Source: a virus. Taken from it: DNA of 64,000 nt. The notes beneath the pieces are model-generated. The model ran no database searches and was not told the origin of the DNA. It saw nothing but the letters and a program-made list of their open reading frames with translations. The translations under genes and the position numbers were made by a program. This document shows positions 48,258-57,972 of the stretch, piece by piece (the first letter of the stretch is position 1; each line of letters starts with the position of its first letter). Location: the IMG/VR virus record IMGVR_UViG_3300005731_000180, positions 1 through 64,000 of that record; one strand, 5' to 3'.

Positions 48258-51023
48258 CTAAACTTCTATATCAATAAACTCAAACTCCACAGCGATCGTA
48301 GTATTGTTATCCGATACGTCGAATACCCTCCACTTCATATCAGTTTTCTCTTCCAATAAAATTCCACCCTTCGGAATACTTTCATACCCTAATGAGTTAG
48401 TAATTTCGATATTACGCTTTGTTTGAAATGCTTCATTCTCTTTGCGTACCATAAATCCTACGTTAGCAGAACCGTTAGAACCTGATGTTCTAGTCATACT
48501 TGCTTTAAGGCCGAGTACGAGACGTTTCTTTCCTGCTGGAACTGTGTCTGCTCCTAAAGTAGATTGGTTTGTTCCAGTTGGCATTACTGCAAATATTTGT
48601 GAAGGTGTTCCTGTCCAAGATGCGGTGATACTTCCTTGATTAAATTCAGCACTACCTGCTGTTACAACTTCCATTCTGGATACTCGCCAGTAAGAATTCA
48701 CCGTAGTAACTGCTGTAGTTCCATTTAGAGTTATTATTTCATTAATTTCGTTATAACTTCCGTCTAATCCGTAAATCCTTAACGTCCTGGCACCTGTACC
48801 TGCTGATGTGTCATTTCCGCTACTAGAATCTACATCCAATGTTGTAGCTGAACCAGTAGTAGGTTGACCTGTATATACTCCTCCGTTGTTCCAAATATCT
48901 TCAGGAGTAGACCCTGTATCTATATCAGGGTTCCTACCAAACTTTGTATTAATCTTCGCATCCGAATAATTTCCTAATGCAACGTCTGTATAAAAGTCTG
49001 AGGTCTGTAAAGCTCCTTGATCGTTTGTACCTACGTTTACGTAAGTAGAATCTGAAGCTCTCTTTCCAACAATAACTGAACGATTTAGTGTTACAATTGA
49101 GTTTGCTGGAACAAAAGATTCCATCTTAAGCATCTGACCTGTTTGCGGTTGAGTCTCTAACTTAAATCTAAAGTGGAATTCGGTCTGTGCAACACCTGAT
49201 GTGTTTACAAACTGTATCTGGAAATATGGAGCTAAAGTTGAAGTAGCAAACCAATTAAGGTCGTCAGTTGGATCATAAGGTGAGGTAAATGTTCTAATAA
49301 GTTGTGTACCTGCGGCATCCGCATACCAAAATCCATTAATAGTTCCAACCTGATCGGCTTTGAATTCACCGATTACTTGAGAAAACTCTTCTACGTTTAC
49401 TATATCAGAAGTAAAACTAGCACCAATGCCTAAAGGAGTATTTGAACTAGCTGTCGAATAGTATCCACTTTGTCTTTCGTTAGCATATACTCCATCTGGA
49501 TTCTTACCAGCATTTACCGTTCTGTTTACATTAACAAGCGAGTTTGTCGGAACAAAAGCCTCTAAACTTAACATCTGTCCATGTTTTGAACTAGTGTCCA
49601 ACTTCGACCAAAAGTGAAACTCTGTCTGAGGAGTTGCACCGTTTGTGTAGATTAGACGAATATATCGTGAAAAGGTTACAGAAGAGAACCAGCTAATATC
49701 GTTATTTGGAACGTATGGTACAGTGAATGATCTAAGAGCTTGTGTTCCTGCTGCATCTGCATACCATGTTCCAACAAGTGTTCCTGTTTGGTCTGCTCTT
49801 AACTCTGTACTAATTTGAGAGTAACCTTCACAGTCGATTATCCCACTATCGAACACTCCTCCAGAACCTAACGTAGCGTTAGTTGAAACTGCGTCAACAT
49901 ATCCTGATTGTCTCGTATTTTCATACATGTTATTAGGATTTAGACCTGTATTTACTGACCTTGTTAGGTAAGCGTCAGAGTCCAGTGGAATATTGGAATC
50001 TAGTTTGAATTCCAACTTGTTAAATTGTCCGAGAGAGGTCTGTAGTCTGAAAGCGGTCATATTGGAACCTGACGTATTCACTGCTACAACACGATACCAT
50101 TCACGGCCCATAATTAGCCTTCTAGGAGTTCCAAATGTTACCCCTGCCTCGTAGTCGTATTTTAAGCTAGAGTCGATTCCTGCTGCCGTTCCTGCCGTAT
50201 AAACAGGTTGTCCTAAAGTAGTTGACAGTTCTGTATTAGCAAACTGAACGTACCAAGAGAAATCCTGATCCGCATAAGGTGACACCAAAATCTCGGGACA
50301 TTGCCTCCTAGTCCAAGGGCCATAGAAAACTTCCCCTGCATTTAGAGGAGTAGACGTACTATTATCTTCATCCACGAATAAACAATCTCTGTCCAAAAAC
50401 ACTGTTCTGTTAACTTCGTCGTAAACGTACTTGTATCCTTCTGGTGCAGTTAAGTCTTTGTCCAGTAATAATTCAGAACTACCTTGTGCTAATACTGTAA
50501 AAGTAAATCCCGTGTTGTTGTCTGAAATGTCGTCTGTAGCTCCAAGAACTTTATTAGTAATCTCTATAGCACCTTCCAAATCCTGTACGGTAAAGTCCGT
50601 ACCTGCTACAGAAGCTATCACAGTTTTTGTTGCGAAGCTGATAATCTTTTCATTATCACCAGAGCTAATTGGAACTTCGATTCCTGTTTTTCCGACTACA
50701 GCAGGATCAGTTCCTCCAGAGTCCACGTTGTACCAGACGTAGTATTGCGTTTTGTTTAGCGCAGAGTTTAAGTTAAAATATTTGTTATTCAGTGAACCTG
50801 AAACGTCCGAATTGAATTCCACTCTCGACTTCTCGAAGTCAGAATCAAGGTAGAACTTGATATTGGTTACATTTTCCTGGGAATCTAATGTAGTCTCTAC
50901 ACGGTTCCAGTAGGAACCTACGATATTGTTTACATCTATAACACGCTTCGCACTAATCGAATCTTCGTGTTCGATTTTAGACGTTAACGTAGCGTCAAAT
51001 TGGGATGGATTCTTAGTACTCAT
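48258..51023 (-). CDS. Large fibre/appendage protein with tandem repeats
   Basis: 921 residues; GGAGAGAAGTA upstream, start overlapping the previous stop. Residues about 75-182 are the same module found twice in the protein at 42768 (TQYYVWYNVDSGGTDPAV, then NNTGFTFTV). Residues about 354-500 and 501-648 are two tandem copies of a roughly 147-residue beta domain (NTGLNPNNMYENTRQSGY vs NAGKNPDGVYANERQSGY; GTWYADAAGTQALRSFT vs GFWYADAAGTQLIRTFT). The C-terminal part is another beta domain. A receptor-binding or baseplate appendage is likely. Confidence 0.65.
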   Translation of the reverse strand: MSTKNPSQFDATLTSKIEHEDSISAKRVIDVNNIVGSYWNRVETTLDSQENVTNIKFYLDSDFEKSRVEFNSDVSGSLNNKYFNLNSALNKTQYYVWYNVDSGGTDPAVVGKTGIEVPISSGDNEKIISFATKTVIASVAGTDFTVQDLEGAIEITNKVLGATDDISDNNTGFTFTVLAQGSSELLLDKDLTAPEGYKYVYDEVNRTVFLDRDCLFVDEDNSTSTPLNAGEVFYGPWTRRQCPEILVSPYADQDFSWYVQFANTELSTTLGQPVYTAGTAAGIDSSLKYDYEAGVTFGTPRRLIMGREWYRVVAVNTSGSNMTAFRLQTSLGQFNKLEFKLDSNIPLDSDAYLTRSVNTGLNPNNMYENTRQSGYVDAVSTNATLGSGGVFDSGIIDCEGYSQISTELRADQTGTLVGTWYADAAGTQALRSFTVPYVPNNDISWFSSVTFSRYIRLIYTNGATPQTEFHFWSKLDTSSKHGQMLSLEAFVPTNSLVNVNRTVNAGKNPDGVYANERQSGYYSTASSNTPLGIGASFTSDIVNVEEFSQVIGEFKADQVGTINGFWYADAAGTQLIRTFTSPYDPTDDLNWFATSTLAPYFQIQFVNTSGVAQTEFHFRFKLETQPQTGQMLKMESFVPANSIVTLNRSVIVGKRASDSTYVNVGTNDQGALQTSDFYTDVALGNYSDAKINTKFGRNPDIDTGSTPEDIWNNGGVYTGQPTTGSATTLDVDSSSGNDTSAGTGARTLRIYGLDGSYNEINEIITLNGTTAVTTVNSYWRVSRMEVVTAGSAEFNQGSITASWTGTPSQIFAVMPTGTNQSTLGADTVPAGKKRLVLGLKASMTRTSGSNGSANVGFMVRKENEAFQTKRNIEITNSLGYESIPKGGILLEEKTDMKWRVFDVSDNNTTIAVEFEFIDIEV

Positions 51024-51439
51024 TACTTCTCTCCAATCTTCTTAGTCTTTCCCCACAGGTCTTTACATGCCCAATAACGTGCGGATAGTTTATCTTTAGC
51101 CGAATCACATCCATGTCTCGACCTAAAGTTTTTCTTTGCTTCTTTGGAATAATTATGTTTGTAACCCGTAGCTCCATAATGGATTAGCTTTTCCTTTCCG
51201 TTATCACAAGCTTTTACCATTTTCTTTTTACCGTCTCTATTTGAGGACTTCGGAGAGTTACACTTCATGTCCTTCTTACCACCGTTTTTGAAGTACTCTT
51301 TACGAGCCTTTCTGTCGGCTTTAGAAGCTTCTATTGCAGCAATCTGACGTAGAGCTTCAGCTTTTGACTTATGAGTTCCTAGAGTCTTCTTATCTTTAGA
51401 ATCTCGAACTAAGAACTTGTTTCCTTGTTTTTTTAACAT
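51023..51439 (-). CDS. Small basic structural-region protein
   Basis: 138 residues from ATG 51439; a TTG at 51472 would extend it into the previous gene. Lys-rich. Contains EYFKNGGKKDMKCN and a conserved-looking end (HYGATGYKHNYSKEAKKNFR; SRHGCDSAKDKLSARYWACK). An R-x-R-H-x-C-D ... A-R-Y-W-(A/S)-C-K end occurs in proteins of other large marine phages, and the spaced Cys/His may bind zinc. Function unknown. Confidence 0.6.
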   Translation of the reverse strand: MLKKQGNKFLVRDSKDKKTLGTHKSKAEALRQIAAIEASKADRKARKEYFKNGGKKDMKCNSPKSSNRDGKKKMVKACDNGKEKLIHYGATGYKHNYSKEAKKNFRSRHGCDSAKDKLSARYWACKDLWGKTKKIGEK

Positions 51440-51452
51440 AATTGTCGCACCA

Positions 51453-51968
51453 TTAAGGTTTTGGGTTGTCAATCTTTATCTGCTCTCTAAGAGCTAAGTA
51501 TTCTTCCATCTTTTCAGGTCGTCCTGCCTCTTTTTCAGCTAAGGCTTCTAGAAGTAAGCTATCAATCTTAGCGTACTCTGATTTACGATTATCCAACCAA
51601 GCTGTAGCATTTAACTCATCTAATAATGACTGGTAAGATGTTTCTAACGCAACCATCATCGACTCAGCTTCTACTTTATCCGCTTTAAGTACTTGTTGAT
51701 TGAAGTAAGCCAGTGGGTTTGAAATATTGGAAGCTCCTGCTAGTAGTCCTTTATCTTCCATTGCATCGAAGCGAGCTTTAAGATCATCAATTCTAGCCAC
51801 TTCCGCTAGTCTAGCTTCTTCGGCTTCAGTCAGTTCTTGTTTGTAGATTACTAGTTCAGCTTCTAACTGCTCGACTGTTGCTTCCTCATCCTCTGCTAAT
51901 TCTAATCTAGAACGAAGGATAAGTACGCAATCTTCAATTGTTAGGTCTTGTATTTCTTGTAACGTCAT
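51453..51968 (-). CDS. Coiled-coil fibre-associated/assembly protein candidate
   Basis: 171 residues; GGAGGGCTT upstream. Acidic helical sequence with a coiled coil (EQLEAELVIYKQELTEAEEA). It follows directly after the tail fibre gene, where fibre chaperones are often encoded. No family motif, so the role is positional inference. Confidence 0.5.
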   Translation of the reverse strand: MTLQEIQDLTIEDCVLILRSRLELAEDEEATVEQLEAELVIYKQELTEAEEARLAEVARIDDLKARFDAMEDKGLLAGASNISNPLAYFNQQVLKADKVEAESMMVALETSYQSLLDELNATAWLDNRKSEYAKIDSLLLEALAEKEAGRPEKMEEYLALREQIKIDNPKP

Positions 51969-51976
51969 AAGCCCTC

Positions 51977-54900
51977 CTATGTCCTCTTAGTTATCTTTAC
52001 TTGAGTATAAATTTCATCATCACCAAATGAAGTCGCTAAACCAAAACCACTTGTTGCTAATGTTGACGTACATCTATGTTGAACTTCAAATGTCTTAGGT
52101 GAAGTTAATGTTAAACTGCAAATTCCTTTAGAGCGATTAGTAACCGCTACCCCACTAATACCGTCTACGATTTCAGAAGACCCTATAGATACTACTGCTG
52201 CATCAGTTATGTTGTATAATCTAGACTTATGACCACTCACAGCATTGCCTCCATTACATGCCGCAGGAGCAGTCCACTCAATATCATATACACCAGAATC
52301 TAAAGTAAACTGATTAGATGCTAGGGAACCGAACTTAGAGAAGTCACCTTCAGATGTGTTCAAGTCTCTTGTTTGGTATGAACCTGAAGTAAATGTGCCA
52401 CCTGCTGTACCAGAAGATTTAACATCCTTCAAATACCCCACTAACGGTTTAGGCACGCCGAGTAAGTCTCCTACTCCGATTTTAGATATAGTAAGTTGTG
52501 TTCTTGCATCCGTAGTATTTAATTCACTGTCAGTATGGGCTCTAATAATGTCGCCTTTATTTAATATACCTGACCATGCTACGGTACCTGAGTCTGGTGC
52601 GGCTGAGGGAAGTTCTGCGCTACATAACCTATCTATTACATTTGTTAAAGAGTCAATAGATGTTGTTAATTCTGATGAATTTAAACTTATACCGAATATA
52701 TCATCGTTACCAGCAGTATTAACATCAGTATAACTAATAAAATACACTCCAGTATGGTTGATAGTAATTTCTGTACCACTAGCTGCACTATCTGTAACAG
52801 TCATAGAACCATTAGTAGTATCTTGTGTTGAAGCTATAGAAGAAAATGATGATGCTCCGTCTATAGCAATATTAGAGAACCTTCTAATATGAGTGTTAGT
52901 TGACCCGTGGCCATTACTAGTACCAAGTCTAACCATTGAGTTAGAAGCATTGCGAGCGTTGTATGAAATAATATTCTCTGTATTTGTAACCCATCCATCA
53001 ATAGGTACTTCTATTTTTATATTTATGTACTGATTACTTAGTAAAAACCCTGTACCGAGAGATTTATCAAAAGCTGATCCTGTTGTCTGATAAGTTAAAA
53101 ACATTTTATTAGTATCACTTCCATCATAAAAGATAATACCTTCACGATCCGTACTAGATATAGCATTTGTACCTGATGTTGTGGTACTCCATCTACCAAT
53201 TGCATACCTTGAACTACCTTTCATAAGTGTTGTATCAATATTTAAACTAGAAGGTAAAGTAATACTACAATCTGACGCTGCAACTGTACCTGCCCTAAAT
53301 GCACCTTCAACTATTAAATTCTGACCTAACCTACGTTGAGTTACATCTATCTCAGTAACCGTTCCAAAACCAGAACTAAATGTGGGTGTATAATCTTCTC
53401 TATCTGTAGCATTTAAAGTATCTTTACTAATAAAAGGCGAAGAAGTACCTGTAATGTCATCTACTAAAAGAATCTTAGTATTATTACCTGTTACAACTTG
53501 AAAACCGTACTTAATAGCAGTCACTCCGTCTGGGACATGAGCCTGTGCAGAGAATCTTTGGGCTCTACTAGAAGCTTTCAGGAATAGAGTCGCTTCTGCA
53601 ATTTCCGCACTATTAGTCGCATCGTAAATTACAAAACGAATATCATCATCATCACCGTCATACTTATAATAGAACTCGAACCCGATAGTGTTTTCTTGCT
53701 GCTTCTCTCCAACAGTAATACTTCCACCTGCAATCCAATCGTTTGTAGAAGAAGTACTCATTGTATATTTCAGTCCTTGGTCTCCGTTTATTGGAGTTAC
53801 TGTATCAAGAGCAAGTGTTCCATCTAATGTTCCACCGTTATCGAAAGTAGCGTTATTACCTGATGTGTAGTCATCAATTCCGTTGTTCTCGTGATCTTCT
53901 GTGAAGAATACGTCCAATCCTCCTCCACCTGAACCTGTACCGATAGCAGTCCAACCTGCTCCGTTATTGAAAACTGGAGTTCCAAGAGTCGTATCGTATG
54001 CGATTAAAGCTTCTGTATCAGTAAGTATGTCGAGGTTAGTTGTTGTATCTTTTGGAAGGACTATACGAGATGTATTACTCGCAGTACCTCCGTCAATGTC
54101 TGGAGTATTAATGTCTGGAGAAGTTAGCGTCTTGTTGGTAAGAGTTTGTGTGTCAGTAGTACCGACCACATTTCCAGCAACTCCATGAACACCAGAAGTC
54201 GGATTATCAACCTCACTTCCATGTGTCAGTCCTGATATTGTATTACTTCCTGCTGCTATAGTCTTATTAGTGAGCGTGTCAGTCGTATCTTGTCCAACTA
54301 AAGTCGTTGTCGCATCTGGAAGAGTTACTACTCTGTTAGCAGTTTGAGCTGCTGTTATAGTCGTCTTAGTCGCAGTAGTTCCACCTGCATCAAAGTCAAT
54401 CTTCTTAGTCGAATCCGTTGCATCTTGTACTTCAAATGCATCATCTTGTGCGTTGATCGTGTTACTGTCTCCAATAGTTTTATTAGTCAAAGTAGTTGTA
54501 CTTGAAGCTGTTACAACTGTTGAATCAACTGCTACTGTTACAGTTTGTCCTGTTACAGATGTGTCAATTCCAGTTCCACCTGATATAGTCAAAGTTTGCG
54601 AGTCTAGGTCAACTGAACCAGTACCAGAGTCTCCTACTATATCCAAGTCTTGTGCAGTAACTTGTGCATCAACATACGCTTTAATAGATTGCTGTGTAGC
54701 AAGTTTTGTATCAGAGTTAGATACCATATCATCTTCATCTAGGATAGCTGTACCTGATACTGATGTATTGATAACAGGGCTTGTAAGCGTCTTATTAGTC
54801 AGTGTATCAGCTGTATCCTGTCCGACTAGGGTAGTATCAGCATCGGGCATTGTAACCGTTCTATTAGCCGTTTGTGCTGCTGCTATAGTAGTTTTTCGTT

Positions 54901-55178
54901 GAAGCGGTTCCACCTGCATCGAAGTCGATCTTTTTAGTAGAGTCTGTAGCGTCCTGAACTTCAAAAGCATCGTCCTGTGCATTGATTGTGTTGCTATCTC
55001 CAATCGTCTTATTTTCCAGAGTTTGAGTTTGGTCGTTAGTTACTACTTCTCTTTCTGCCGAGTCGATATATGTTTTGATTTTGGAAGACTTATTTTTAAG
55101 TTCACCTTCTTTTGAAAGCGCATCAGTATCTGCTCTAAGGATAATCCCTTTATCTACTCTCATTGGTTTTTTTGCCAT
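51977..55178 (-). CDS. Tail fibre protein, interrupted by a one-base insertion
   Basis: Read as one gene from ATG 55178 (TAGGAGATAATC upstream), about 1066 residues once a single base in the T5 run at 54892-54896 (A5 on the coding strand) is ignored. As given, the first frame stops at 54864, and the rest is open in another frame to 51977. The repeat copy downstream shows the expected join S-T-K-T-T-I. N-terminal KPMRVDKGIILRADTDA, then repeated L-T-N-K-T-(I/L) units and a collagen-free beta repeat region; the C-terminal 500 residues form several beta domains. Likely receptor-binding fibre. The break may be a sequencing error, a real mutation or a slippage switch. Confidence 0.75.
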
Positions 55179-55190
55179 GATTATCTCCTA

Positions 55191-55670
55191 TTAATTTATA
55201 ATTGCTTTAGCTCTAAATACAGCAGTAATTGTATCTGTATTCGTCTTGTCTTCAGAAACGTATGTCACCTGTCCTGTACTGTCGATATCTAGAACAACAC
55301 CAGGCTCTCCGCCACTACCTTCTACGCTAGTAATCGAGATAACGAAATCCGACCCGTCGTAATTTCCAAATAACTGTCCTGACTCCGTTTGGTCTGGTGT
55401 AGCATCTGTAAAGCTTCTTGTAATGGTATATTCAGCAAATATATACTTAACTTCTGCCGTATCAAAACTGAATCCTGTTACGTTTCCTGTTGTGTTATTT
55501 GCCAAGATTGCTGTAGTTTGTGTGATATCTTGTGGCCCTTGTACAGAACCTAGTGCATCCTCTACTGCTTTGTAGAACTCTACAAGGGATTCTCCCCAAG
55601 CTGTTGACTCAGAGTCTCCTGAATCTGGCATAGTGATGATTTTGTTACCGATTTGGATATCGAATGACAT
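55191..55670 (-). CDS. Structural protein at the head of the fibre unit
   Basis: 159 residues from ATG 55670 with AAAGGAATTCC upstream; a longer open frame to 55760 runs through the promoter and is not used. MSFDIQIGNKIITMPDSGDS, then LVEFYKAVEDALGS and a beta-rich end. Contains SVEGSGGEPGVVLDIDSTGQ. First gene after late-motif copy D. Possibly a fibre connector; no family recognised. Confidence 0.6.
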   Translation of the reverse strand: MSFDIQIGNKIITMPDSGDSESTAWGESLVEFYKAVEDALGSVQGPQDITQTTAILANNTTGNVTGFSFDTAEVKYIFAEYTITRSFTDATPDQTESGQLFGNYDGSDFVISITSVEGSGGEPGVVLDIDSTGQVTYVSEDKTNTDTITAVFRAKAIIN

Positions 55671-55707
55671 AGGCGGAATTCCTTTGTTTGTTGTGTATAT
55701 ACAGTTA

Positions 55708-55739
55708 TAGTTGTTAAAGTGGTGTAAGTAATTGGAATT
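55708..55739 (-). promoter_or_regulatory. Putative late promoter, copy D
   Basis: Minus-strand AAT-TC-CAA-TTAC-TTAC-ACCAC-TTTAACAACTA. Fits the whole pattern. 38 bp before ATG 55670. Confidence 0.82.
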
Positions 55740-55760
55740 ATGGAAAGTGGGAAAGTACAC

Positions 55761-55789
55761 TTGATAAAAGTAAAAAACAGTGTTAAAAT
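55761..55789 (+). promoter_or_regulatory. Sigma-70-type promoter for the GIY-YIG gene
   Basis: TTGATA at 55761-55766, 17-bp spacer, TAAAAT at 55784-55789, then AAGGAGC and ATG 55808. It lets the inserted rightward gene be expressed inside the leftward late arm. Confidence 0.75.
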
Positions 55790-55807
55790 GTCAATAAGGA
55801 GCTATTA

Positions 55808-56668
55808 ATGTATTATATCTATAAAATAACTAGTCCAAGTGGTAAAAATTACATAGGAATTACTAAAAATCTAACAAGAAGAAAACGTGAACATACTATC
55901 AATGCCAATAAAAACACTGATAGACTCAACAGAAGGAAAATAGTAAAGGCTTATAAAAAGTATGGTGCTGATGATATGTCTTTTGAGCATATATTTTGTG
56001 CTTTTAATCAGGAATGTGCTAAAGAAATCGAAATTGAACTCATAAAATATTATAACTGTTTTAATAAAGGGTATAATATGACAGAAGGTGGAGACAGTAC
56101 TACAATCACTAGACAGTTTACTGAAAAAGAAGTAGACGAAATAAGAGACCTTCTTGAATTTTCTAACATGTCTCAGAATATGATAGCAAAACAATATAAT
56201 ACGACTAGAACTAGAATACATGCTATAAAATATAATAAAGAATATTGTGACCTAGGTAAAGCTAGAGTTATAAATCGACCTGTAAATACGCAAGTTAGAG
56301 GAAATAAAGTATCATTATCTAAACTGGACGATGATAAAGTAAGAGATATCTTAGTTAGGTATGAACAAAAGCGTGAAAGAGTAAAGGATATTTGTAATTT
56401 ATTCGGAATAACAAGACAAACACTATATTCTATTGTATTAAATAAAACTTGGAAACATGTAAAACGTGAATTTAAGATAACAAGAAGACATAGAGGTAAT
56501 AGTAAATTTACAGAGAAACAGGTTAGAAAACTTTGGAAAATGAAAAAACTAGGATATAGTATAAGAGAGATTGCCGATCACTATAATTTAAATTATACAA
56601 CCCTTCATTCTATATTTAACGGTAAAAACTGGAAAGACTTGTATGAAGAGTATAACGAAAGTGAATAA
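55808..56668 (+). CDS. GIY-YIG homing endonuclease
   Basis: 286 residues; AAGGAGCTATTA upstream. YYIYKITSPSGKNYIGITKN is the GIY-YIG core; LTRRKREHT supplies the Arg, and KEIEIELIKYYNCFNKGYNM the Glu helix and the conserved N-x-x-x-G-Y-N. The C-terminal 190 residues carry several HTH-like NUMOD units (MSQNMIAKQYNTTRTRIHAI; VKDICNLFGITRQTLYSIVL; SIREIADHYNLNYTTLHSIF). The gene is A/T-rich and antisense to its neighbours, between the capsid gene and late promoter D. A mobile gene. Confidence 0.9.
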   Translation: MYYIYKITSPSGKNYIGITKNLTRRKREHTINANKNTDRLNRRKIVKAYKKYGADDMSFEHIFCAFNQECAKEIEIELIKYYNCFNKGYNMTEGGDSTTITRQFTEKEVDEIRDLLEFSNMSQNMIAKQYNTTRTRIHAIKYNKEYCDLGKARVINRPVNTQVRGNKVSLSKLDDDKVRDILVRYEQKRERVKDICNLFGITRQTLYSIVLNKTWKHVKREFKITRRHRGNSKFTEKQVRKLWKMKKLGYSIREIADHYNLNYTTLHSIFNGKNWKDLYEEYNESE

Positions 56669-56671
56669 AAA

Positions 56672-56695
56672 AAGGAGAGGCATTAACCTCTCCTT
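56672..56695 (-). terminator. Rho-independent terminator after the major capsid gene
   Basis: 9-bp stem AAGGAGAGG/CCTCTCCTT with loop CATTAA. Read leftward, the stem is followed by seven T (A-run at 56667-56673 on the plus strand). Read rightward, after the GIY-YIG stop, it has no T-run, so it mainly stops the capsid transcript. Confidence 0.9.
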
Positions 56696-56716
56696 AGTAT
56701 AACTATGTAGTAAGTC

Positions 56717-57958
56717 TTATGACTCAATGAAATTTAGAAGTGCAGTTCTTCCTGGCTTAGCAGTGAATAGAGCGATATCAGCGTAAGCTCTGAACTCGTA
56801 TCCTGCTGTCTTCTCAAGAAGTCTTACCATCTTGTCATCAAGACCTGGTTGGTTGAAAGTAACGTCTGATGAACCAATCTTTAGGAAGTCACCTGGTACC
56901 ATCATGTATGCATAACCTTCTTTACAGAATATTGTAGATACAATCTTGATCTTACCATTTGGCCCAAAGAATGTGATGTTCTCAGTACCTTGCTCAAGTC
57001 CAGAAGACTTGTAAGAGCTATCGAATTCTCTCTTAGCAGCTAGGTCAGAAAGTAGGTTCTTCCAAGAAAGAGGGTTACAAAGTACGCAAACTTCTTCCTT
57101 CTTAAGTCCTTTTTCCATCATTCTAGCGATACCTTCTTCAATCTTATCGAAAGATAGTACGGCCTCTCCTCCTGAGAAGTTTGTACCAACATTTACAGTG
57201 TTCCCTCTGAAAAGAGAGTACTGAGATGCGTCGATTCCGAAAAGAGTTCCAGTTGTGTTAGAACAGATTTTGTGAAGTCCAACTGCTTCTTGGTTGTAAG
57301 CACCTTTGTGGTAAATCACGTCAGTAGCTACTGTACCAGCAGGAAGTCCGTCAACTGTTACTTGTTTAGCACTCATGTCAACAGAAGAAACATTTGTTTC
57401 ACCTCTTTTAACACCTGCTGCACTTCTAATCTCAATTGGCATATTCTCAGACCCAGCCCATAGACCTGCGGCCCATTCGTGATCTTCGATTTTGATAACA
57501 TTAGAAGAAACTGACTCAACAATTCCGATTCCTGATTGACCGTACATGAAGATGATTTCTAGACGAACCATGAAAGATTCGAACATATTTTCAACAATGT
57601 ACTTTGTTTCTTGTACGAAAGCTGCTTCTTTTCCTGAAGCTGCTCTAGAAGCTGCGTCTACTGAAAGAACAGAGCTAAGGTGGATTGAACTACCTTTAAC
57701 TTGTGCTTCGTCGTGTGCTGCTGCTACCGCAGAGTTTAGGTCGTAAGCTGCTCCACCTGTTCCTCCGTAAGAGAAACCAAATTCGTATCCAAGAGCTACT
57801 GGTTGGTTATAAAACTTTCCACCTCTTTTGCTAGACTTGATAAACTTTACCATGTTGTAAAGCTCAACTCCAGAAGGCTTTAGGTTTTCGATTTGTTCCG
57901 CATATACGTCTTTAAAATGTCCGTTTAGCGTCGATTCTGTATTAGCTGATGCTGCCAT
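56717..57958 (-). CDS. Major capsid protein
   Basis: 413 residues; AAGGAGATAAGAA upstream. Start MAASANTESTLNGHFKDVYA then EQIENLKPSGVELYNMVKFI, middle KGLKKEEVCVLCNPLSWKNL and end EFRAYADIALFTAKPGRTAL. This fits HK97-fold capsid proteins of podoviruses that have a separate scaffold. Context: scaffold and decoration genes upstream, strong terminator downstream. No N-terminal delta domain or protease motif, in keeping with a scaffold-based head. Confidence 0.8.
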   Translation of the reverse strand: MAASANTESTLNGHFKDVYAEQIENLKPSGVELYNMVKFIKSSKRGGKFYNQPVALGYEFGFSYGGTGGAAYDLNSAVAAAHDEAQVKGSSIHLSSVLSVDAASRAASGKEAAFVQETKYIVENMFESFMVRLEIIFMYGQSGIGIVESVSSNVIKIEDHEWAAGLWAGSENMPIEIRSAAGVKRGETNVSSVDMSAKQVTVDGLPAGTVATDVIYHKGAYNQEAVGLHKICSNTTGTLFGIDASQYSLFRGNTVNVGTNFSGGEAVLSFDKIEEGIARMMEKGLKKEEVCVLCNPLSWKNLLSDLAAKREFDSSYKSSGLEQGTENITFFGPNGKIKIVSTIFCKEGYAYMMVPGDFLKIGSSDVTFNQPGLDDKMVRLLEKTAGYEFRAYADIALFTAKPGRTALLNFIES

Positions 57959-57972
57959 TTCTTATCTCCTTA

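Noticed and set aside
52620-52660. Late-motif-like sequence in the fibre gene
   Set aside because: TTTGTTAAA is followed by a partial match only (AATA for RTAA, no ATT), and it is in the middle of a long gene.
55671-55760. Longer N-terminus for the 55191-55670 protein
   Set aside because: The extension would translate late-motif copy D itself; the ATG at 55670 has a proper AAAGGA site.
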